Below are positions 8,277 to 15,602 of a DNA stretch of 22,459 nucleotides, piece after piece. Under the pieces are notes generated by a model. That model saw only the letters and a program-made list of their open reading frames with translations, ran no database searches and had not been told where the DNA came from. The DNA is from Oscillospiraceae bacterium (GTDB taxonomy: Bacteria; Bacillota_A; Clostridia; Oscillospirales; Ruminococcaceae): positions 1-22,459 of the forward strand of contig JAFSHE010000044.1 of NCBI GenBank assembly GCA_017440445.1, in the 5' to 3' direction. The position numbers and the translations under genes are program-made. The stretch's first letter is position 1. The number at the start of each line of letters is the position of its first letter.

Positions 8277-9305
8277 ATGGCTAAGTTACAGAAGAAGCCG
8301 CAGGAAAACCATGATAATGACTGGCTGTCTACATATGGCGACATGGTTACGCTGCTGCTGACATTCTTCGTAATGCTATACGCATCCTCAAGCCTTGATG
8401 AACAGAAATGGCAGTATATTTATCAGGCGTTTCAGTCTCATGGCAAATATCTTAATGAGTATATAGATCATCCGAATCATACAACTGACGAAGGTAGCTA
8501 TGTAGAAGACGAGGAACCTTCACAGTCAGGTGGTCAGGGTACGCAGCCCCAGAGCTTTGACAGGCTTTATCAGTACCTTTCTGAGTATGTTGAGGATGAG
8601 GAGCTGTCTGATGCAATGTCTGTATCAAAGGATGCAGCTCACATTTATATAAGATTTAACAGTGGTGTGTTCTTTGAGGGCAACAGTGCAGTGCTTACTG
8701 AACAGGGTAAGGATATAATCGATGGTATCTCTCCCGGTCTTAAGGCTGTAAAGTCCTCCATACAGACATGTACCGTAAGCGGACATACAGCGCAGGGCGT
8801 ATCTCCCGTTAATGACTGGGATCTTTCTTCGGGACGTGCGTGCAGCGTTGTAAAGTATATGGAATTTCTGCACGTACTGGATACAAGCCAGTTTGAGGTC
8901 GAGGGCGCAGGTCCCAACAAGCCTGTCGCTGATAACTCTACCGAGGAAGGCAGAGCTCAGAACCGCCGTGTTGAACTGGTGATACTGAGAAACGACCTTG
9001 ATATGACAGATCCTGAGGTTATCAAGGATATACTCGCTCACGATTACGGTCTGACTACCGACCAGATAGATCCTGGTGCTCCCAATGAGGATTCTAATAA
9101 GCTTCCTGATGGTTCCGCACAGGGCGTTATAGACTTTATCGAGTCGCTGTACCCGAGTGGCGGAGAGATCTCCAGCGAGGGTATGACAGGTCCGTTTATT
9201 TATGACGAATTTGAAAGCTTCTTAAAGAGCGACGATGCTGAAACGACGGATTCAGGCGCAGACAGCGCAGCTGAGTCCGCATCGGACAGCTCTGCCGCAG
9301 AATAA
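8277..9305 (+). CDS. motB: Flagellar stator protein MotB with long acidic C-terminal tail
   Basis: The peptidoglycan-binding stator partner of MotA. The ATG at 8277 is chosen because AAGGAGG (8263-8269) lies 7 bases upstream; an in-frame ATG at 8235 would add a leader that ends within that site. Residues 15-38 hold the plug/membrane start and the single helix DMVTLLLTFFVMLYASSS, with Asp22 as the ion-binding residue. The OmpA-like domain runs from about 115 to 240 (FNSGVFFEGNSAVL; DLSSGRA; VEGAGPNKPV; GRAQNRRVEL). About 100 further residues follow, ending in an Asp/Ser/Ala-rich stretch. That tail is longer than usual and has no family match I know of. Downstream is fliM after 34 bases, with no fliL between. 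Confidence 0.95.
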   Translation: MAKLQKKPQENHDNDWLSTYGDMVTLLLTFFVMLYASSSLDEQKWQYIYQAFQSHGKYLNEYIDHPNHTTDEGSYVEDEEPSQSGGQGTQPQSFDRLYQYLSEYVEDEELSDAMSVSKDAAHIYIRFNSGVFFEGNSAVLTEQGKDIIDGISPGLKAVKSSIQTCTVSGHTAQGVSPVNDWDLSSGRACSVVKYMEFLHVLDTSQFEVEGAGPNKPVADNSTEEGRAQNRRVELVILRNDLDMTDPEVIKDILAHDYGLTTDQIDPGAPNEDSNKLPDGSAQGVIDFIESLYPSGGEISSEGMTGPFIYDEFESFLKSDDAETTDSGADSAAESASDSSAAE

Positions 9306-9339
9306 CAGAGATATATAACTGATCCGAGGGGGGATTCCG

Positions 9340-10329
9340 ATGGCTGACGTTCTGACGCAGGCGCAGATTGACGAAATGCTGAAAAGCGTTGCAGCCGGAG
9401 CGGCTCCTGTTGTGACTAAGACGGAGGAAGTCAAGATAAAGGAATATGACTTCCGTGCTCCGAAGAAGTTCACGAAGGAGCAGATCAAGGTGCTGGACAG
9501 CATCTTTGAAAACTATGCCCGACTGATGTCGTCCTATATGACAGGACTGCTCAGACTATATTGCCGTGTATCGCTCATCAATATTGAGGAGCAGCGTTAC
9601 AGCGAGTTCAACAACGCACTTCCCGATTATGTTATGATGGGCATGGTGGACATGGGTATCGCAAATGACGAGGTCAGCGAAACGAATGTTATCGTTCAGG
9701 TATCCAATGCCATCACCTACACAATGATCGACCGTCTTCTCGGCGGTAAGGGTGAATACCGTGATGTAAATCGTGACTTCACCGAGATCGAGATAACTAT
9801 AATGAATGACGTTATGGGTTCGCTGGCAGGGCTTCTTCAGGAGCCGTGGTCAACGCATATCGAGTTATATCCGAAATTGATCGGCATTGAAACAAATTCC
9901 AGAGTGGTGCAGACCATAGGTCACGAGGATACGGTAATCATCGTGGCGCTGGAGGTTGAGATCAATGGCGTTAAATCTATCATCTCAGTATGTATTCCCG
10001 CAATAAATCTGGATGAGATAATGGGTAAATTCATTCCCAGATACTCCTCATCCAAGAGAAAGACTGATGCGGGCCGTGAGGCTGAGCGCCGTGACAGCAT
10101 TATGACAGGTATCAGCGGCACAGACCTTGATATTACCGCAATACTTGGTGAGATCAATCTCGACCTTTACGAGGTGCTTACACTTCAGGTGAACGATGTT
10201 ATTCCGCTTGGTAAGAACATCAATTCCAATGTTGAGGTCAGAGTCGGCGGCAAGCCCTGGTTTGATGGTAAGATGGGAACTTATAATAATAAAAAAGCGA
10301 TAATGATAGATAATTTTATTCAGAATTGA
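9340..10329 (+). CDS. fliM: Flagellar motor switch protein FliM
   Basis: The C-ring protein that binds phosphorylated CheY and sets rotation direction. The N-terminus MADVLTQAQIDEML contains the short CheY-P-binding helix (LTQAQIDEML). The middle CheC-like domain runs from about 45 to 230 and has the LLGGKGE turn near residue 134 that contacts FliG. A C-terminal SpoA/FliN-like domain (about 250-329) ends VEVRVGGKPWFDGKMGTY and KKAIMIDNFI. The 329 residues match the family length. A GGGGGG ribosome site is just upstream. FliM and the following FliY should form the lower C-ring together. Confidence 0.97.
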   Translation: MADVLTQAQIDEMLKSVAAGAAPVVTKTEEVKIKEYDFRAPKKFTKEQIKVLDSIFENYARLMSSYMTGLLRLYCRVSLINIEEQRYSEFNNALPDYVMMGMVDMGIANDEVSETNVIVQVSNAITYTMIDRLLGGKGEYRDVNRDFTEIEITIMNDVMGSLAGLLQEPWSTHIELYPKLIGIETNSRVVQTIGHEDTVIIVALEVEINGVKSIISVCIPAINLDEIMGKFIPRYSSSKRKTDAGREAERRDSIMTGISGTDLDITAILGEINLDLYEVLTLQVNDVIPLGKNINSNVEVRVGGKPWFDGKMGTYNNKKAIMIDNFIQN

Positions 10330-10342
10330 GGTAAGATAACTG

Positions 10343-11533
10343 ATGGCTAATGAATTAGATGCAAATGTCGAATTCAGCTCCTATGAGATAGACGCAGTCG
10401 GAGAGATACTTAATATAAGTATGGGCTCGGCGGCTACGGCTGTTTCAGAGCTGCTGAATGCAAAGGTCTGGATTACAACGCCACAGGTAAGTGTAGTTAA
10501 AGCCGCAGAGCTGAATTACACACGACTAGAACCTGCTATCTGTGTAAAGATCGTCTATGTTGCCGGTATCACAGGCGTAAACATGATGGTCCTTAAGCAG
10601 GATGACGTTCAGCTGATCCTTAATCAGCTGATGGGTAACCCGTTGGTGATCTCTCCCGACTTCGAGTTTGACGAGCTTAACATAAGCGCTGTCTCAGAGG
10701 TAATGAACCAGATGATGGGTGCGTCAGCAACGGCGCTTTCTGATCTGCTGGGTACCTCGGTCGATATCTCGACACCTACTCCTTACATAATTGAAAAGAC
10801 AGACTTCTGCGATCTGTCAAATCTTGATCCTGAATCAACAGTAGTTGCGGTCACATTCAACCTTAATGTTGATGGTGTAATGAACAGTGAGTTCATGTCC
10901 ATCATGTCGGTAGAGCTTGCAAAGACGCTCTCTAGCAAGATGATGGACAGCTTCGTGACAGAGGATGAGCCGGAGCCTGCTCCCGCTCCTGCGGCACCTG
11001 CTCCTGCAGCTCCTGCGGCAGCACCCGCACCTGCTCCTGCAGCACCCGCTGCACCGGCGGCAGCACCGATGCCCGATCCGATGGCTATGCAGGCACAGCA
11101 GCCGATGTATCAGATGCCACCACAGCAGGCATACCCGCCTCAGGGATATGGATATCCTCCGCAGTATGCAGCGTATGGTGCTTATCCGCCGCCTGTACCG
11201 CCTGTAAATATCCAGAACGCTCAGCTCCACCAGTTCGACAATGTGGATTTTGGTCTGCAGGGCGATCAGCAGGATAACCTGAAACTGCTGATGGGTGTTC
11301 CGCTTGAGATATCCGTTGAGATCGGTACGGCAAAGCGAAAGGTCAAGGATATTCTGGACTTCACACAGGGTACGATAATCGAGCTTGAACGTCAGGCCGG
11401 CGCCCCTGTTGACGTAGTAGTAAACGGTAATCTTATAGCCCGCGGTGACGTGGTAGTTATTGATGATAACTTCGCAGTAAGAATTACCGAAATCGTGAAG
11501 TCTAAGTTCATGGACAGTCTTGGTAAAGAATAA
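10343..11533 (+). CDS. fliY: Flagellar motor switch phosphatase FliY (FliN-type)
   Basis: A fusion of a CheC-like CheY-P phosphatase domain with a C-terminal FliN domain, the Firmicute form of the C-ring FliN. Two phosphatase motifs are complete: Asp17, Glu21, Asn24, Pro47, and Ser115, Glu119, Asn122, Pro145, both fitting D/S-x3-E-x2-N-x22-P. Residues about 208-290 form a Pro/Ala linker that changes into a Gln/Tyr/Pro-rich stretch. The FliN domain occupies about 310-390 (LLMGVPLEISVEIGTAKRKV; VDVVVNGNLIARGDVVVI). Unlike Bacillus FliY, the first 15 residues lack an EIDALL-type CheY-binding helix. GAGGT precedes the ATG and overlaps the fliM stop. Some databases will call it FliN. Confidence 0.95.
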   Translation: MANELDANVEFSSYEIDAVGEILNISMGSAATAVSELLNAKVWITTPQVSVVKAAELNYTRLEPAICVKIVYVAGITGVNMMVLKQDDVQLILNQLMGNPLVISPDFEFDELNISAVSEVMNQMMGASATALSDLLGTSVDISTPTPYIIEKTDFCDLSNLDPESTVVAVTFNLNVDGVMNSEFMSIMSVELAKTLSSKMMDSFVTEDEPEPAPAPAAPAPAAPAAAPAPAPAAPAAPAAAPMPDPMAMQAQQPMYQMPPQQAYPPQGYGYPPQYAAYGAYPPPVPPVNIQNAQLHQFDNVDFGLQGDQQDNLKLLMGVPLEISVEIGTAKRKVKDILDFTQGTIIELERQAGAPVDVVVNGNLIARGDVVVIDDNFAVRITEIVKSKFMDSLGKE

Positions 11534-11574
11534 AATTTATTAACCATAAATCAATCATCAAGGAGAATATAATA

Positions 11575-11937
11575 ATGGACAAGAAGATATTATTAGTTGA
11601 CGACGCTGCTTTCATGAGAATGCTTATCAAGGATACTCTGACCAAGAATGGTTACACGAATATCCTGGAGGCTGCCGATGGCGCTATCGCATGTGATGTT
11701 TACTCCGCAGAGAAGCCCGACCTTGTTATCATGGATATCACCATGCCTAACAAGACAGGTATCGAAGCACTTAAGGATATCAAAGGAATGGATCCCATGG
11801 CTAAGGTCGTAATGTGCTCCGCAATGGGTCAGGAAGCAATGGTAGTTGAAGCTATCAAGCTCGGCGCACTGGACTTCATCGTTAAGCCCTTCAAGCCCGA
11901 CAGAATCCTTCAGACCGTAAAGAAAGTCCTCGGCTAA
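11575..11937 (+). CDS. cheY: Chemotaxis response regulator CheY
   Basis: A single-domain receiver that, when phosphorylated by CheA, binds FliM to change rotation. All active-site residues are present: Asp9 and Asp10 in LLVDDAAF, phospho-acceptor Asp54 in VIMDITMP, Ser82 in VVMCSAMGQ and Lys104 in IVKPFKP. The 120 residues are full length with no output domain. AGGAG at 11561-11565 lies 9 bases before the ATG. Its kinase (cheA) is not in the window, but two CheY-P phosphatases (FliY and CheC) are. A strong terminator follows, which may set its dosage relative to the export genes downstream. Confidence 0.97.
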   Translation: MDKKILLVDDAAFMRMLIKDTLTKNGYTNILEAADGAIACDVYSAEKPDLVIMDITMPNKTGIEALKDIKGMDPMAKVVMCSAMGQEAMVVEAIKLGALDFIVKPFKPDRILQTVKKVLG

Positions 11938-11951
11938 AATTTAATCCATAC

Positions 11952-11989
11952 AAGGCGGGGAAATGTCGTCCCGCCTTTTTGGTTTTTTT
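11952..11989 (+). terminator. Intrinsic terminator after cheY, inside the operon
   Basis: An 8-bp stem AAGGCGGG (11952-11959) with CCCGCCTT (11970-11977) and a 10-base loop is followed by TTT GG and then seven T. This fits a classical Rho-independent terminator. It lies 14 bases after the cheY stop and about 40 bases before fliO. I see no clear promoter between it and fliO, so read-through must feed the export-gate genes unless another signal is present. Confidence 0.85.
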
Positions 11990-12029
11990 ACATGGCAGTA
12001 ATTTCCGCATGCAGAACAGGAGGTGCAGC

Positions 12030-12365
12030 GTGGAGTATTTTCAGATGATAATGGCACTGGTCGGAGTTCTGGCGCTTGTTTTTGTGCTTTTCTGGCTGAT
12101 GAAAAAGCTGAATAAGCATGTTATGGTTTCCGACAGCCGAAACATGAAGATACTTGAGCGTATCAACCTGGGTCCCGACAAGATGCTGCTTCTGGTGAGC
12201 ATCTGTGGCAAATGCATGGTACTGGGAGTTACATCCAACCACACCGAAAAGATATGTGATCTTGATGCGACTGAGGAGGAGCTGATTCCTAAAAATGATG
12301 GTCAGAATCCCACATTCGGAGAGAGCTTCAAGACGGTGCTTGGAAATATGATGAATAAAAAATAA
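12030..12365 (+). CDS. fliO: Flagellar export assembly protein FliO
   Basis: A small membrane protein that helps assemble or stabilise the FliP ring of the export gate. I choose GTG 12030 (111 residues) because AGGAGG at 12018-12023 is 6 bases upstream. The frame stays open to 11979, but that start would fall in the terminator region. One membrane helix near residues 6-24 (MIMALVGVLALVFVLFWLM) is followed by a basic cytoplasmic part. That part has the FliO pattern MKILERINLGPDKMLLLVSICGKCMVLGVT. Family conservation is weak, so position before fliP is part of the argument. Confidence 0.88.
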   Translation: MEYFQMIMALVGVLALVFVLFWLMKKLNKHVMVSDSRNMKILERINLGPDKMLLLVSICGKCMVLGVTSNHTEKICDLDATEEELIPKNDGQNPTFGESFKTVLGNMMNKK

Positions 12366-12379
12366 CAGGAGGAGCTACT

Positions 12380-13327
12380 TTGATAAAGCGTTTGCTTGAA
12401 ACAGATAAAAAGCTGGTCGTGCGGTTTGCAATATCACTGCTCCTCTGTGTGTTGCTTGCGGTGACGTTTTTTGGTATTTCTGCGTTTGCAGCGGCAGGTG
12501 ATACTGCTGCAACAGAAAATGCAGCCACATCCACATCTCAGAGCGGAGAAACATCTTCTGCAACCGGGGATGATACTGAAACATCTGTGCCGCAACCGGG
12601 CGATTATTTAGATACCGAACAGGAATATGTAGACGAGAGCACAGGTTCCTCTGTACTTCAGGAGCTTATCGGTGTGGATGCGTCCCAGCCGTTGGAAGTT
12701 ATCCTGCTGCTGACGCTTATCGCACTGCTGCCGTCACTGCTTATCATGATGACCTGCTTTACCCGCATAATCATCGTGCTGAGCTTCCTGAGAAGTGCAA
12801 TGCAGACACAGTCCACCCCGCCAAATATGGTGCTTACGGGAATGGCGCTGTTTCTTACACTGTTTATAATGACGCCCGTTTTTGTTGAGATAAACGAGGT
12901 GGCATATCAGCCTTACATAAACGAGGAGATGACAACAGAGGAGGCTCTTGAGGCGGCAAGCGTACCGCTGAAGGAGTTTATGTTGAAGCAGACCTCCAGC
13001 GACGATCTGGACTTCTTTATTGATCTTTCTCACATGGAGGAGCCTGAGGGCGGTTTCACGGAGGAGTATGTAAAGACCGAGATGAGTCTGACTGTGATAG
13101 TTCCTTCGTTTATGCTGAGTGAGCTGAAAAGAGCTTTCCAGATGGGATTTATGATATTTATCCCGTTCCTTGTAATAGACCTTGTTGTGGGCAGTACGCT
13201 GATGTCTATGGGCATGATGATGCTGCCGCCTGCGATGATATCAATGCCGTTCAAGATACTGGTATTTGTACTGGCAGATGGATGGAACCTTATCATCGGT
13301 TCTGTTGTTTCCAGCTATCAATGGTAG
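12380..13327 (+). CDS. fliP: Flagellar export gate protein FliP with extended N-terminal linker
   Basis: A core export-gate protein (five copies in the gate) in the membrane at the base of the rod. The start is TTG 12380, with AGGAGG (12368-12373) 6 bases upstream. A cleavable signal peptide is visible: KK at 10-11, a hydrophobic core at 14-32 and likely cleavage after AFA near 37. A Thr/Ser/Glu-rich linker of about 50 residues then precedes the core. The core holds LLLTLIALLPSLLIMMTCFTRIIIVLSFLR, TPPNMVLTGMALFLTLFIMTPV and MGFMIFIPFLVIDLVVGSTLMSMGMMMLPP, all diagnostic. At 315 residues it exceeds the common 245-260 because of that linker. Confidence 0.96.
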   Translation: MIKRLLETDKKLVVRFAISLLLCVLLAVTFFGISAFAAAGDTAATENAATSTSQSGETSSATGDDTETSVPQPGDYLDTEQEYVDESTGSSVLQELIGVDASQPLEVILLLTLIALLPSLLIMMTCFTRIIIVLSFLRSAMQTQSTPPNMVLTGMALFLTLFIMTPVFVEINEVAYQPYINEEMTTEEALEAASVPLKEFMLKQTSSDDLDFFIDLSHMEEPEGGFTEEYVKTEMSLTVIVPSFMLSELKRAFQMGFMIFIPFLVIDLVVGSTLMSMGMMMLPPAMISMPFKILVFVLADGWNLIIGSVVSSYQW

Positions 13328-13375
13328 CGGCGTAAGTAAGACTTTGTGACCACTTTCTGAGAAAGGAGATGGAAT

Positions 13376-13648
13376 ATGACCCAGGATCTTGTTATGGAGA
13401 TATTCCGAGAGGCGGTAATGCTGGCGTTCAAGCTTGCACTTCCCGTACTTCTCGTGGCTATGATAGTGGGTCTTGTTATCGCTATTTTACAGGCGGCGAC
13501 CCAGATACACGAGCAGACGATATCCTTTGCTCCGAAAGCTGTGGCGGTGGGACTTACTCTGTTCTTCATGGCTCCGTGGATGACCTCGGAGTGCATAGAT
13601 TTCGTTAATTTCATCTTCGAGAAGATGGCGCATATCCCCATAACGTGA
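13376..13648 (+). CDS. fliQ: Flagellar export gate protein FliQ
   Basis: A 90-residue export-gate protein with two hydrophobic hairpin segments, about residues 14-38 and 52-70. It matches FliQ in the pattern EAVMLAFKLALPVLLVAMIVGL, LQAATQIHEQTISFAPK and an aromatic second helix. An AAGGAG site lies just before the ATG. A 48-base gap to fliP holds nothing I can name. The fliQ stop overlaps the TGAGGGT ribosome site of fliR, so the two are probably translated together. Confidence 0.96.
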   Translation: MTQDLVMEIFREAVMLAFKLALPVLLVAMIVGLVIAILQAATQIHEQTISFAPKAVAVGLTLFFMAPWMTSECIDFVNFIFEKMAHIPIT

Positions 13649-13658
13649 GGGTACGGCT

Positions 13659-14447
13659 GTGTCAGAAGTTTGGTTAGCGATACAGACGAATTTCGTAGGA
13701 ATAATAATGGCACTTGCAAGGTGCAGCGGAATATTCAGCTTTAACCCTATCTTCGGAAGGTCAAATGTTCCATCCTTTGTCAAAGCGTCTATGACATTTA
13801 TCATGGCACTGGTCATGGCGGCAGGCGGATACGTTGAGTATACGATGCCGAGCGGAATATTCCCGTTCGTTTTCGACCTTGTAAAGGAGCTGCTCGTTGG
13901 TGCTGTCCTGGGTTTCTTTGTTAATCTGATGCTTCAGGTGTTTTCACTTGCGGGTGAGGTTTCGGACATGCAGCTTGGTCTTTCAATGGCAAAAAGCTAC
14001 GACCCGACCTTCGGTAATGCAGGTATTACGACTCAGTTATACAGCTACTGGTTCATGCTGTATTTCTTTGCAGTCGGAGGTCATCTGTCGTATATCGAGC
14101 TTTTTGCAGTGTCCTATGAAACGATACCTGTCGGATTTGAAAATTTCAATATCAATATTGCTTATATACTGGTGCGGTATTTTCAGACGGTGCTTACGCT
14201 TGGTCTGAAGCTTGCGATGCCCGTTGTGGCGGCGTCGCTGGTGACGGAGTTCTGCGTAGGCGTTATGATGAAAGCCGTGCCGACTATCCATGTATTCGTA
14301 ATAAACATCCAGATAAAAATGCTTGTGGGCTTTGTGGTCCTTGCGGCAAGCTGTGGTGTTGTTTCTGAATTCATGGAGGAGATAATGAACCTGTTGTTCT
14401 ATAACCTTAACGGTCTTGTGGAGCAGATGGTCATCACGGGCGGCTAG
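13659..14447 (+). CDS. fliR: Flagellar export gate protein FliR
   Basis: The single-copy partner of FliP5 and FliQ4 in the export gate. It has 262 residues with six or so membrane helices. Matching signatures include RCSGIFSFNPIFGRSNVPSFVK (about 22-43), VKELLVGAVLGFFVNL and GLKLAMPVVAASLVTEFCVGVMMKAVPTIHVFVINIQIK near the C-terminus. The start is GTG 13659, with GAGGGT 7 bases upstream inside the fliQ stop region. It ends 39 bases before flhB; in some clostridia fliR and flhB are fused, but here a stop and a new ribosome site separate them. Confidence 0.96.
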   Translation: MSEVWLAIQTNFVGIIMALARCSGIFSFNPIFGRSNVPSFVKASMTFIMALVMAAGGYVEYTMPSGIFPFVFDLVKELLVGAVLGFFVNLMLQVFSLAGEVSDMQLGLSMAKSYDPTFGNAGITTQLYSYWFMLYFFAVGGHLSYIELFAVSYETIPVGFENFNINIAYILVRYFQTVLTLGLKLAMPVVAASLVTEFCVGVMMKAVPTIHVFVINIQIKMLVGFVVLAASCGVVSEFMEEIMNLLFYNLNGLVEQMVITGG

Positions 14448-14486
14448 AGTGCCGTGTAATTCCCTGTACGAAAGGGCGGTGGCAGG

Positions 14487-15551
14487 ATGGCAGGCGAAGA
14501 AAAAACCGAACAAGCCACGCCGAAAAAACGTCGTGATGCCCGTAAGGAGGGCGATGTTCTCCAGAGTAAGGAGATAGTTACCGCTGTTTCGGTGCTGGGT
14601 ATTTTTGCCTCAATGAGGCTGTTTATGGGCTTCATGACAGAAAACATTCTTGCGTTTACGGCGTCGATATACGAGCGCCTCGGAACACGTGAAGTGAATG
14701 CTGACACAGTGATGTCCTTTATCATTGAGATAATAACCATATTCGTTATAACTGTCGGACCCATCTGTGCGGTTGCAATGGTGCTTGGAATAATCCCGAC
14801 GATTGCGCAGACACGAGGTCTTTTTACTATGAAGGCGCTTCGTCCGAAGTTTTCAAGGCTTAACCCGCTTTCAGGAATAAAAAAGCTGTTTTCCATGCAG
14901 TCAGTCGTGGGAATTCTGAAAGGTCTTATTGAGGTCGCAGTTATAGGATACGTTATATTCAGCGAGGTCTCGGCTCGTCTGCCGAAGTTTCTTGCGCTTA
15001 TGAATGCTGGTATAATGCAGGGCATGACCTATGCGCTGATAAGTATATTCGACCTGGTAATGTTGATATGCATACTGTTGGTGTTTGTTGCAGCGGCAGA
15101 CTTCCTTTTCCAGTGGTGGCAGTTTGAGAAAAAGCTCAAAATGTCTAAGCAAGAGGTAAAGGAAGAATACAAGCAGACCGAAGGTGACCCGCAGATAAAA
15201 AGTAAGATAAAGCAGAAGCAGCAGCAGATGGCGATGTCCCGAATGATGGCAGAGGTGCCGAAAGCGGATGTTGTTATCCGTAACCCTACTCACTATGCTG
15301 TGGCACTGCGGTACGACCAGGATGAAAATAAGGCGCCGCAGGTGATAGCAAAGGGAAAGGATCTTGTTGCACTGCGTATCGTAAAAATAGCAGAGGAGAA
15401 TGATGTGTACCTCATGGAGGACCCGCCTCTCGCAAGACTGCTGTACAGCACTGTGGATATCGGCAGGGAGATCCCCGTCGAGCTTTACAATGCGGTGGCA
15501 GAGGTGCTGACGGTAGTTTACCGTGCCAAGAATAAAACGCTTCATGCATAA
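14487..15551 (+). CDS. flhB: Flagellar export switch protein FlhB
   Basis: The export-gate protein that switches substrate class after self-cleavage and interaction with FliK. The start MAGEEKTEQATPKKRRDARKEG is typical. Four membrane helices lie between about residues 30 and 210. The cytoplasmic domain carries the autocleavage site Asn266-Pro267-Thr268-His269 and the conserved segments HYAVALRYD, APQVIAKGKDLVA and PLARLLY. The 354 residues match the family. AAAGGG upstream of the ATG is a moderate ribosome site. Because the cleavage motif is intact, normal hook-to-filament switching is expected with the long FliK in this operon. Confidence 0.97.
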   Translation: MAGEEKTEQATPKKRRDARKEGDVLQSKEIVTAVSVLGIFASMRLFMGFMTENILAFTASIYERLGTREVNADTVMSFIIEIITIFVITVGPICAVAMVLGIIPTIAQTRGLFTMKALRPKFSRLNPLSGIKKLFSMQSVVGILKGLIEVAVIGYVIFSEVSARLPKFLALMNAGIMQGMTYALISIFDLVMLICILLVFVAAADFLFQWWQFEKKLKMSKQEVKEEYKQTEGDPQIKSKIKQKQQQMAMSRMMAEVPKADVVIRNPTHYAVALRYDQDENKAPQVIAKGKDLVALRIVKIAEENDVYLMEDPPLARLLYSTVDIGREIPVELYNAVAEVLTVVYRAKNKTLHA

Positions 15552-15602
15552 AAATATATACAAAAAGTCATAAAATGACGATTTATAACAAAAGAAAGGG
15601 GA

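Noticed and set aside
10964..11215. Possible tandem DNA repeat of GCTCCTGC/GCACC units
   Set aside because: It encodes the Pro/Ala linker of FliY in frame; the repetition is explained by the low-complexity protein sequence.
15567..15579. Small hairpin GTCAT-AAA-ATGAC before flhA
   Set aside because: Five base pairs, all weak context and no T tract; too small to call as a regulatory element.
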